NCBI GenBank assembly: GCA_947460445.1
Contig: CANHHS010000055.1
Location: forward strand, 1-9,975
Reading direction: 5' to 3'
Length of the DNA stretch: 9,975 nt
DNA from: Opitutia bacterium
GTDB lineage: Bacteria > Verrucomicrobiota > Verrucomicrobiia > Opitutales > UBA953
The notes under the pieces were generated by a model that saw only the letters and a program-made list of their open reading frames with translations, ran no database searches and was not told the DNA's origin. Below, piece by piece: positions 1 to 6,765 of this stretch; positions within the stretch are counted from its first letter, which is position 1; every line of letters starts with the position of its first letter. Position numbers and translations under genes: made by a program.

Positions 1-654
1 GGTTAAGCGCGATGACAGGCGGCGAACTTCTTCCAGGAAGTGTGAGATGTAGATGATAGAAATACCGCGGGCAGCCAAGCGGTCGATCAATTCAAATAAG
101 CGTTGGACATCCGCCTGGGCCAATGAACTGGTTGGCTCGTCGAAGACGATGACTTTACATCCGAGTGCGAGAGAACGGCCGATTTCGATGATTTGACGTC
201 GGCTAATCGAGAGTGAGCCAGCAGGAGCGTCGACATCGATGTCGCCGTGGCCGAGGCCAGCAAGGGTTTCGTGGGCAAGTTTACGTGCTGCCCCGCGATC
301 CAATAATCCTCCGCGAATAGGTTCAGCACCGAGTACAAGGTTCTCGGCAACAGAGAGGTGAGGGGCGATAGAAAGTTCTTGGTAAATCATGCCCACGCCA
401 CTTGCCCGGGCTTCTTGTGGGTCGCGCGGTGCGTAAGGCTTACCATCGAGCTTCATGGTGCCTGTGTCGGGAGCATGAGCGCCCGACAGTACTTTCATGA
501 GTGTACTTTTGCCCGCACCATTCTCTCCGACCAGGGCATGCACCTCTCCGGGCAAAAGGATGAGGTCAACGCCGCCTAGTGCTTGGTTGCTACCAAAGGC
601 TTTCGTGATGCCTTGCATCACGAGTCGAGGTGTCACTTGGGCGTCTGCCCTCAT
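1..654 (-). CDS. Sugar ABC transporter ATP-binding protein (RbsA/MglA/XylG type), partial at left edge
   Basis: The first 218 residues of a sugar-import ATPase are present; the rest lies beyond position 1. Visible in order are Walker A GENGAGKST (residues 43-51), the Q-loop YQE (91-93), the signature LSISRRQ (148-154), Walker B VIVFDEP (168-174) and the H-loop YISH (His205). The signature is not LSGGQ but resembles the LSVSQ form of MglA-type proteins, so it need not mean loss of activity. Family members are about 500 residues with two ABC cassettes; only the first cassette is visible. The protein would energise uptake of a monosaccharide on the inner face of the membrane, with the binding protein encoded just upstream. 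The start is the ATG at 654, four bases after the stop of that gene. An AAGGGA touches this ATG with no spacer, so a slightly later start (for example the in-frame GTG or ATG at residues 12-13) is possible. Confidence 0.95.
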   Translation of the reverse strand, partial: MRADAQVTPRLVMQGITKAFGSNQALGGVDLILLPGEVHALVGENGAGKSTLMKVLSGAHAPDTGTMKLDGKPYAPRDPQEARASGVGMIYQELSIAPHLSVAENLVLGAEPIRGGLLDRGAARKLAHETLAGLGHGDIDVDAPAGSLSISRRQIIEIGRSLALGCKVIVFDEPTSSLAQADVQRLFELIDRLAARGISIIYISHFLEEVRRLSSRLT

Positions 655-658
655 TCCC

Positions 659-1624
659 TTAATTCATCTGGGGCTTGATGACTGCTTGGACGGCGCTGGT
701 ATCGACATTCTCTTTGGTTACCAATACCGAACCTGTGTCCGTTTTATCTAAAATAGATTGTCCGCGAATCTTAGCCACAGCTGCTTCCACAGATTTACGT
801 CCCATGGTGAATGGGTCTTGAGCAATAATCCCGGTGATCTCGCCTTTGCGAAGTGCGTCAACGAGTGCGATAGTAGGGTCAAAGCCGACAAAGCGCACTT
901 TTCCAGCTAGCCCGTTTTGCTGGAGAGCCTGTAACATGCCAATCGTTGTGCTTTGGTTGCAGCAGAAGATGCCATCGGGCGCACGATCGCCTGAAAAACG
1001 CAGAAGTAACGACTTCGATTTTTCAATGGCTGAGGCAGTGGTTGCGCCGCCGTATTGATTGCTGCTGATAACTTCGATGCCTGGCGAAGCCTTGATGCCT
1101 GCAAGGAATCCTTCTTCACGAGCGTCGGTTGAGGCAGAGCCAACTTGGTAGCGCAGCATGATGACGCGACCTTTGCCGCCGAGTTGTGCGGCCAAGCCCT
1201 CGCCCGCCTTTTTACCAGCAGCATAATTATCTGTGCCTACGTAACCTGCGCTTGCACCTTCAGCTTTGGCCAATGGGGAATCGAAGATGATAACGGGAAT
1301 GCCTGCTTCTGTTGCTTTGACCGCCTTATCGCGCAAGGCAACTGCATCGAGTGGAGCAAGGCACAGTGCGTCAACTTTACGTAAGATGAGTGTGTCCACC
1401 ATGGCCATCTGCTGAGCGCGGTCGTCTTCTTTTTGAGGTGCCGACCATACGATTTCGACACCCAGCTCGCCGCCGGCTTGTTTAGCGCCTGCTTCAACCG
1501 TTTTCCAAAATACGTGCGAAGCGCCTTTGGGAACGAGTGCAATGACAGGCTTGCGTGTGTCTTCTGCAAAAACGGATGCAGTTAAGCAGGTAATGAGCGT
1601 TAGAATATGGATTGGGGTACGCAT
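659..1624 (-). CDS. Periplasmic sugar-binding protein of an ABC transporter (RbsB-like, Peripla_BP_4 family)
   Basis: The 321-residue product starts with a Sec signal peptide (MRTPIHILTL, cleavage likely after VFA at residue 20, before EDTRKP). There is no lipobox cysteine, so it should be soluble in the periplasm. The body has the type I periplasmic-binding fold. By alignment from memory to ribose-binding protein, candidate ligand residues are the His-Val-Phe-Trp stretch near 37-40, Asp115 (IIFDSP), Arg169 (DAREEGF), Asn223 (CCNQ), Asp249 (VGFDP) and Gln269 (IAQDP). These point to a pentose or hexose, but the exact sugar cannot be read. I chose ATG 1624 rather than a longer in-frame start at 1696, because 1624 begins directly with the signal peptide and lies four bases after the preceding stop. 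The next gene downstream is the matching ATPase. No Shine-Dalgarno sequence is visible. Confidence 0.94.
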   Translation of the reverse strand: MRTPIHILTLITCLTASVFAEDTRKPVIALVPKGASHVFWKTVEAGAKQAGGELGVEIVWSAPQKEDDRAQQMAMVDTLILRKVDALCLAPLDAVALRDKAVKATEAGIPVIIFDSPLAKAEGASAGYVGTDNYAAGKKAGEGLAAQLGGKGRVIMLRYQVGSASTDAREEGFLAGIKASPGIEVISSNQYGGATTASAIEKSKSLLLRFSGDRAPDGIFCCNQSTTIGMLQALQQNGLAGKVRFVGFDPTIALVDALRKGEITGIIAQDPFTMGRKSVEAAVAKIRGQSILDKTDTGSVLVTKENVDTSAVQAVIKPQMN

Positions 1625-1628
1625 GGGG

Positions 1629-3329
1629 TTATTCAGGAGAAAGGATCGGGGAGGGGATGGTTTCCGCGGGCTGACTATAAGCAGGCAACTGTGCAAGCGT
1701 GTCTAGCGGGATGATGTCGCCGCGATTAAGTTTCTTGAAAGTACTTTCGTCGACGCGAACGGTCAAAACGTCAGTGTCTTTATCCCGAGCCACCGCGACG
1801 TAATAGACATGGGGTGATTCGCGCGTCAGTACGAGAAGCTTGTCCCCAATTTGGCTGCTATATTTATAGCGTCGGCCACCGACATCGACTTTTGAGACGA
1901 CTTTATAGCGCTCGCGGGCCATGAAGACGTCATTGCTGACGCGTGTGCTGGTTGGTTCGCTACAATTTAAGAAGACGGAATCCCACGGCAAGAAAACGGT
2001 GTCTTCGTTAATACGGAAGCTAACGAAAACCCGACGACGTAAGAGGTCGGATTTTAAATTAGCCGTTTCCGTTAACCGAACCTCCCCTTGCTCGTTACTT
2101 TCGAAAGTGTTTTTGGCGTTGGCGATAACCCATGCCCCGAGCTCTGCACCAGTAGTGAGATTGAAATCGCTCCAAACTTTTCGACGGGCATCGGGGTCAA
2201 CGTTGATGCGCAGGCGATCCCGTAAGTGAATGATTTCGTTAGCAAAATCGCGTAACCGTGTTGCCCATCCTAAGTAGGCTGAAGCGTTCACCGTTGCGCT
2301 GGTCTTGGGGCCTTTGCCTTCCGCAATTTTTTCTGCCTCGGATGCGCGGAAGTTTACCTTATCAATCGCCGCCGCCAATTCGTTGAGCTTCAGGGTGGCA
2401 AGGTCAGCCCGGAGGCGAGCTGCTTCAGGGATGTCGCTGGCTTCGGGGAACTTTGTCAGCAATTCATCGCGCAATGGCTCAAATTCTTTATTATCTAGGA
2501 GCGGTGATAGAATGAGCTGTAGGGTGTCGGTTAAGGACTTTGCTTTGCGCAAAGGATCTGCAGGAATGTCTTTTTCCAGCATGTAGAGCGTGACCTTGGG
2601 CTGAAGCGTGATGGAGAAATTATTAAGCGGCCCGACCAGCGTTTCATTATTTAAGGTTACGGTTAGGGTGACGTTATAAGCGCTGTCGTCGTTTACCTGT
2701 AACCTTTGGAGTAAAAGCGGTCCGCAGGGTAGCCCGCCAGGAGGTTCGCCAAAAGGAACAACAGCCGCCTCTTTAGCATGACTCTCATAGTCAGCTGCTC
2801 GTTTCACAAAATTTTGCCACTGGGCGATAGACTTCGTGTCTTCACTTACCGCGCTATTGGCTACGGCTTTAACCGTTTCGCTCGCTGCAGGCTGCGCGAG
2901 CAAGAAAGCCCCGCCCAGGACGCCTAATCCAATGCTGACGAAAGTTGCGATGGTGCGTACTGAATTTTCGCGTCGGATAGAGGTTTCCTTTTCTCGAATG
3001 AGAAAATCGGCCTGAAGTGGGGATATTTGGTCGACGGTTGCGGAGTCTGCCAAGCCATACATTAACAATCGCCGGCGGGTGTCATGTTCGAGTCGTGGTA
3101 GATCTGGTTCGGTTTCTGTAGAGCTTTCGGCTTTTTCGTTGGTTTGGCGTGTGAGTTTGAGGCCGCTGTTGAACGAGAAGTGATTGGAGAGAGGTTCCCA
3201 GTTCTCAGATCCCACCGGAGCACACAGGGTCTCTGCTGTAACTTTTCCAGCATGAATGAGGTCTTGTACCTCATATTCTGAGAGAGGCCCTTGGACCTCG
3301 TCATTAATGTATAAGGCGAACTGACGCAT
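1629..3329 (-). CDS. Membrane-anchored GYF_2-domain protein of unknown function, first gene of the sugar-transport operon
   Basis: The product has 566 residues. Residues 1-50 (MRQFALYIND, QGPLSEYEVQDLI, WEPLS) match the bacterial GYF_2 (DUF4339) pattern, a small domain related to peptide-binding GYF domains. A variable linker of about 70 residues follows. One transmembrane helix lies at about 126-147 (TIATFVSIGLGVLGGAFLL), preceded by basic residues (Arg119, Arg120, Arg125). This suggests that the GYF domain is cytoplasmic and the 420-residue remainder periplasmic. That remainder holds a beta-rich stretch (about 205-255), a charged, probably helical region (about 260-380) and a second beta-rich part (about 395-540). 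I recognise no catalytic motif in it. The ATG at 3329 is well placed, with the GYF domain starting at once. The stop is four bases before the sugar-binding protein gene, so co-transcription is likely. A regulatory, sensory or envelope role is possible but not shown. Confidence 0.82.
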   Translation of the reverse strand: MRQFALYINDEVQGPLSEYEVQDLIHAGKVTAETLCAPVGSENWEPLSNHFSFNSGLKLTRQTNEKAESSTETEPDLPRLEHDTRRRLLMYGLADSATVDQISPLQADFLIREKETSIRRENSVRTIATFVSIGLGVLGGAFLLAQPAASETVKAVANSAVSEDTKSIAQWQNFVKRAADYESHAKEAAVVPFGEPPGGLPCGPLLLQRLQVNDDSAYNVTLTVTLNNETLVGPLNNFSITLQPKVTLYMLEKDIPADPLRKAKSLTDTLQLILSPLLDNKEFEPLRDELLTKFPEASDIPEAARLRADLATLKLNELAAAIDKVNFRASEAEKIAEGKGPKTSATVNASAYLGWATRLRDFANEIIHLRDRLRINVDPDARRKVWSDFNLTTGAELGAWVIANAKNTFESNEQGEVRLTETANLKSDLLRRRVFVSFRINEDTVFLPWDSVFLNCSEPTSTRVSNDVFMARERYKVVSKVDVGGRRYKYSSQIGDKLLVLTRESPHVYYVAVARDKDTDVLTVRVDESTFKKLNRGDIIPLDTLAQLPAYSQPAETIPSPILSPE

Positions 3330-3446
3330 AGTTTGCGTTGTGGTAGGGGGTTAAAGAGTTGTCGGGCTAAAGAGGGGTGGCAAGCCCTTACCTGTTAGCG
3401 GGTTGTCTTTGCATCCCTACGACTTTTCAGTCATGCCTTATTCTGC
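3330..3446. promoter_or_regulatory. Divergent intergenic region between the GYF/sugar-transport operon and rpoN
   Basis: These 117 bases must hold the promoters of two divergent units. On the minus strand a TTGCCA near 3378-3383 could be a -35 element for the operon, but no good -10 follows at 16-18 bases. On the plus strand nothing resembles a sigma-70 pair. No GG-N10-GC sigma-54 site is present in either direction. A short GGGCT/AGCCC pair (3364-3368 with 3383-3387) is too weak to call. The role is inferred from gene orientation alone. Confidence 0.45.
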
Positions 3447-4904
3447 ATGTCGGACGCAGGTCTCCATTCGAGCCAGAAGCAGATTCAGGGCCACATATTG
3501 ACGCCACAGTTGCGCCAATCGCTCCGTATTTTGCAAGTGCCCGCGACGGAACTCTTGGCAACTATTCACGAAGAGTTAGCAGGTAATCCGCTATTGGAAG
3601 AAGTCGATGGTTCAGGTGCCCCGTTGTCCGATTCCGCCGAGCCTGTTTCTGCAGAGTCCGATAGTGAAGGCGAAGGATCGAAGGAACTTCGATTAGGTGA
3701 TGATGACTTTGATGCACTTAAACGAATGAAGGAAGATTGGGATGACAGTTACTACGAAGAGGTTCGCTCTCAGGGGTATTCCGCAGACGACGAAGATCGT
3801 CGTCGTCACCAACTTGAATCGGTTACGGGCGACGCTTCTCTGTCAGAACATCTTTTAAACCAATCGCGTTTGGCGACCTCGGACCCTGAAGTTTTACAAG
3901 CCATCGATCATTTAGTGAATGCATTGGATGAACGCGGGTTCTTGGAAGAAGACCTCTCGAGTCTGGCCCTTGCGCAGCAACTTGATTACGGGAAAGTTCT
4001 TGAGGCGCATGGATTACTACTTGGTTTTGAGCCAGCTGGTATCGGCGCACGTAACCTACAGGAGTGCTACCTTGCTCAGCTTCGTGCCCAAGGAAAAGAT
4101 AGCACAGACGCAGTGAGACTAGTTACGGAAGCATGGGAACCTTTAATGGCACGTCGACTTGATGAGTGCGCACGATTGCTTAGTTTAAGTCCTGATGGCA
4201 TGCGTGCAGCACTCGATGTACTTGCTCGCCTCGAGACTGCCCCTGCGCGCCGTTATCGCCGGGATGAAAATCGTCCAGTTACGCCCGATGCAACTGTTGT
4301 GCGTGGCGCAAATGGCAAATGGCAGGTGACGCTCGACGATCGTCATGTGCCGCGACTACGCATCGCTCCTGCTTACAAGGACATGCTGGCCGGGCGGGCG
4401 CTCTCGGATAAAGACCGTGAGTATATCTTGGAACGTATGAAGCAGGGCAGGTTCTTGATTGGGGCTATTGAAGAACGTCAACGGACGCTCGAGCGTTTGG
4501 CGCACATCCTCATTAATCGACAGGCAGATTTTTTTGAAGAAGGCCCTTCAAAGCTCAAGCCGCTAACGATGGCGGATGTTGCGGTAGAGTTAGGCGTCCA
4601 TGAAACAACGGTTTCACGTGCCGCCGCTAATAAGTGGATGATGACGCCATGGGGTCTTCGTGAATTTCGTTCGTTCTTTAGTTCTGGTGTGGCGATGGAA
4701 GATGGTGGCTCAGTCGCGGCGACAGGCGTGCAAGAACTCATCGCAGACTTGTTGGCTCGCGAAGACACTTCCGCTCCTCTATCCGACGAAGCTATCACCG
4801 CAGAGTTGCAGAAAAAAGGCGTTAAAATTGCTCGGCGTACGGTTGCAAAATACCGTGAGGCCCTTGGGCAGCCTTCGGCGCACATGCGTCGTCGTCGTCT
4901 CTGA
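3447..4904 (+). CDS. rpoN: RNA polymerase sigma-54 factor (RpoN)
   Basis: This 485-residue product is complete and near the usual family length (about 430-500). Region I is at residues 7-52 (SSQKQIQGHILTPQLRQSL, then NPLLEE), the part that interacts with enhancer-binding ATPases. An acidic region II follows (about 53-118, many Asp and Glu). The core-binding domain includes FEPAGIGARNLQECYLAQL (194-212). A helix-turn-helix lies at about 374-395 (MADVAVELGVHETTVSRAA), leading to the conserved FRSFFSSGV (407-415). The C-terminal RpoN box ARRTVAKYRE (462-471) recognises the -24 element. All elements needed for a working sigma-54 are present. The ATG at 3447 gives a normal N-terminus. There is no Shine-Dalgarno sequence. 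The usual neighbours hpf and the PTS-type ptsN are not next to it; it appears monocistronic and converges with the beta-CASP gene. Confidence 0.97.
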   Translation: MSDAGLHSSQKQIQGHILTPQLRQSLRILQVPATELLATIHEELAGNPLLEEVDGSGAPLSDSAEPVSAESDSEGEGSKELRLGDDDFDALKRMKEDWDDSYYEEVRSQGYSADDEDRRRHQLESVTGDASLSEHLLNQSRLATSDPEVLQAIDHLVNALDERGFLEEDLSSLALAQQLDYGKVLEAHGLLLGFEPAGIGARNLQECYLAQLRAQGKDSTDAVRLVTEAWEPLMARRLDECARLLSLSPDGMRAALDVLARLETAPARRYRRDENRPVTPDATVVRGANGKWQVTLDDRHVPRLRIAPAYKDMLAGRALSDKDREYILERMKQGRFLIGAIEERQRTLERLAHILINRQADFFEEGPSKLKPLTMADVAVELGVHETTVSRAAANKWMMTPWGLREFRSFFSSGVAMEDGGSVAATGVQELIADLLAREDTSAPLSDEAITAELQKKGVKIARRTVAKYREALGQPSAHMRRRRL

Positions 4905-4938
4905 GTTCGACTAGTTTTACGGAACGACAGACTTTGCT
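4905..4938. other. Convergent gap between rpoN and the beta-CASP gene
   Basis: The two genes end facing each other with 34 bases between the stops. I looked for a hairpin followed by a T-run in either direction and found no convincing intrinsic terminator. Only a short imperfect GTTC/GAAC pairing is present. Confidence 0.6.
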
Positions 4939-6297
4939 TCAGAGTTCAATCGCCTTGCCTGGCTCCGGGTCGTGTACCCGGGTTCCTGGCAGTGCTTTAG
5001 CGAGGGCTTCTTTCATCCATGCGCGGGCGGGAGGGTCGCCGTGTGTCAGCACAATATCTTTGGGTGCTAAGTCTCGCGCAAACTGGATGAGTTCCTCACG
5101 GTCAGCATGTCCGCTTAAGTGGAAGCGCTCGACTTCTGACCGGACAGTCGCGGTGTAGTCTAATCCTTTGAACTCAAAATTTCCGCCCTTAGGAGTGCCG
5201 ATGAGCTCACCACCTGGGGTAGCAGGATCGCAGTAGCCGACGAAGAAGACTGCACTCTTAGGGTCATCAAGAATGTTTGCGGCGACGCGCCAGGCAGGGG
5301 TTTTTTCAACCAGCATACCGCTCGACACGAGGTAGATGCCGGCCTGTCGCATACGTTTGCCGGGTTGGGAGTATTCTTTGCGCAAAGCAATGACGCCCAA
5401 GTCTTCCAACACCCGCCGATCAAACTTCAACTGCTTGGTTTTTTTGGAAGCGTCGGAAAGGTAATCACACAAGTCGAGTCCGAGTCCTGAGCAGAAAATC
5501 GGCGCGTCAGCGAGTTGTCCGCGATCGGCAGCTTCATCCAAGAACAAAAGCATTTCTTGCATCCGCCCAAAGGCAAAGGCGGGAATGAGTACGGATCCGC
5601 CACCGTCGAGGATTCGGTTAATCGCACGGAGGAGTCGCGTCTCTTCGCTACTGCGGCTCATGTCTGGAACCGTTGTGGTGGCGCCTCGGGTACATTCCAT
5701 CACTAACACATCCACGGGTGTGCGCGGAAATTCAGCACCACCCACGGTGCGTTGTGCAGTGAAGTGCACGTCACCTGTAAAGAAAACGCGTTTGCCTTGG
5801 TGGACGGCTGAAAAACCGAAGGCACCCGCAACATGTCCGGCAAGATGGAAAGTTAGTTCGATTTCATCGGCGCCTCGTCCGATGCGTCGTGGGTTATTGA
5901 TGGGTACGGCCGTTAGTGCGTGATCGAGACGTTCGACATCGCTCGGTGTATACATGGGCAAATCTGCATTGCCGGTTTCTTCCTTCTGACGTGTCATCAC
6001 GTTGATGGAGTTGCTCAAGAGGCGCCGCGCGAACAAAGTGTTAGAACTTGAAGTCAGGACTCGAGCCTTAGGATGTTCTCGGACAAGTATCGGCATCGAG
6101 CCGAGGTGGTCGAGGTGGCAGTGCGTTAAGATAATTGTGTCAACCGAACCCTTAATAAGCCGTAGCTGCGGCAAAGATTCTTTGCCAACATGCTTAGGGT
6201 GCATGCCTGCATCGACGACCATCTTGTAGTCGCCAAATTCAACGAGCATACAATTCGCACCAATTTCTCGGCCGCTATTAAGGTCAGTGATGCGCAT
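4939..6297 (-). CDS. Beta-CASP metallo-beta-lactamase-fold ribonuclease-like protein (CPSF73/TTHA0252 type)
   Basis: The 452-residue product has the full metal site of the fold. The HxHxDH motif is at THCHLDHLG (His59, His61, Asp63, His64), the third motif is His155 in HLAGHVAGAFG, and Asp176 lies in FFTGDVHF. The beta-CASP insert follows, with motif A Glu201 (MECTRG), motif B His397 (HLSGHAD) and motif C His419 (LTHGDP). This set marks zinc-dependent nucleases acting on RNA (less often DNA), including CPSF73 and the Thermus TTHA0252 RNase. The protein ends soon after motif C and has no RNase J-type C-terminal domain, so it is closer to TTHA0252 than to RNase J. It is probably cytoplasmic and used in RNA processing or decay; the exact substrate is unknown. 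The ATG at 6297 starts two bases after the apaG stop, so the two are probably co-transcribed. No Shine-Dalgarno sequence is visible. Confidence 0.94.
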   Translation of the reverse strand: MRITDLNSGREIGANCMLVEFGDYKMVVDAGMHPKHVGKESLPQLRLIKGSVDTIILTHCHLDHLGSMPILVREHPKARVLTSSSNTLFARRLLSNSINVMTRQKEETGNADLPMYTPSDVERLDHALTAVPINNPRRIGRGADEIELTFHLAGHVAGAFGFSAVHQGKRVFFTGDVHFTAQRTVGGAEFPRTPVDVLVMECTRGATTTVPDMSRSSEETRLLRAINRILDGGGSVLIPAFAFGRMQEMLLFLDEAADRGQLADAPIFCSGLGLDLCDYLSDASKKTKQLKFDRRVLEDLGVIALRKEYSQPGKRMRQAGIYLVSSGMLVEKTPAWRVAANILDDPKSAVFFVGYCDPATPGGELIGTPKGGNFEFKGLDYTATVRSEVERFHLSGHADREELIQFARDLAPKDIVLTHGDPPARAWMKEALAKALPGTRVHDPEPGKAIEL

Positions 6298-6299
6298 CT

Positions 6300-6686
6300 T
6301 TAGGAAAGAGGAGGCTCCATGGTAAATTCAGGAATGCGAACAAAGACCGACTGCCCCTTGTCATCAGTGCCGTGGAAGGCTCCAGAGGCCCGAAGGGATT
6401 TGTTGGTTAAATGATAGCTATTGTACCGAAAGACCTCTCCGGGTGCGAGTTGCGGTGTTTGCCCCGTAATACCATCGCCCTCAATAACCTCGGTTGATCC
6501 ATCAGCCGATTTCAGGATCCACTTTCGACCCATGAGTGTGACGGTTCGGTCTGAAAGGTTAGCAATACAGAGGAAATAGACAAAGGCATGGGGAGTCTCG
6601 GGTGGAAAGTCAGGACTTCGGTGATGGACGACCTTCTCCACAGTCACTTGGAGGCCTGGTAGTTCGAGCGGACCCAGTTCGGGCAT
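6300..6686 (-). CDS. apaG: ApaG/DUF525 family protein
   Basis: The 128-residue product matches ApaG in length and order of motifs. An N-terminal beta strand (LQVTVEKVVHH) comes first, then FVYFLCIANLSDRTVTLMGRKW (35-56), GDGITGQTPQLAPGEVFRY (70-88) with the family's Gly-x-Gly-x-x-Gly pattern (Gly70, Gly72, Gly75), and a terminal FVRIPEFTME. ApaG has a fibronectin-III-like beta fold; its biochemical role is unsettled, with links to diadenosine-tetraphosphate metabolism through apaH and to cobalt/magnesium resistance. No apaH or ksgA lies nearby here; the partner is the downstream beta-CASP gene, two bases away. The frame stays open to 6950, but the extra 88 residues look non-coding and would overlap the divergent fusion gene. 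I therefore chose the ATG at 6686, which gives the normal family length. Confidence 0.92.
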   Translation of the reverse strand: MPELGPLELPGLQVTVEKVVHHRSPDFPPETPHAFVYFLCIANLSDRTVTLMGRKWILKSADGSTEVIEGDGITGQTPQLAPGEVFRYNSYHLTNKSLRASGAFHGTDDKGQSVFVRIPEFTMEPPLS

Positions 6687-6765
6687 AGGTTTAGACAAGG
6701 GTATGATGCCGAGATAAGGAAGGAAAATACAGGGATTAAATGGAGTCCTCCTTGCCCTTAACCGC
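6687..6765. promoter_or_regulatory. Divergent intergenic region between apaG and the fusion gene
   Basis: About 80 bases separate the two divergent starts (100 if the fusion gene starts at 6787). Weak plus-strand candidates are a TAGACA (6692-6697) followed at 16-17 bases by ATAAGG, and a TATGAT (6702-6707) with no matching -35. Nothing clear is seen for apaG on the minus strand. A GGAG at about 6742-6745 is too far from either proposed plus-strand start to be a ribosome binding site. Confidence 0.35.

Noticed and set aside
1625..1696. Longer start for the sugar-binding protein at 1696
   Set aside because: It would add 24 residues before a clear signal peptide and overlap the end of the GYF gene.
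3378..3396. TGGCAAGCCCTTACC before rpoN as a possible sigma-54 autoregulatory site
   Set aside because: The spacing and the -12 half do not fit GG-N10-GC.
3786..3804. Perfect 8-base inverted repeat with a 3-base loop (GACGACGA/TCGTCGTC)
   Set aside because: It lies inside rpoN and follows from the codons of the DDEDRRR stretch; there is no T-run and no reason to terminate here.
4478..4885. Minus-strand open frame of 135 codons within rpoN
   Set aside because: It is a shadow of the rpoN coding strand with no recognisable motifs; rpoN is unambiguous here.
4988..5004. Sigma-54-like TGGCAGTGCTTTAGC on the plus strand
   Set aside because: It lies antisense within the end of the beta-CASP gene, the -12 half is TAGC, and no plus-strand gene follows.
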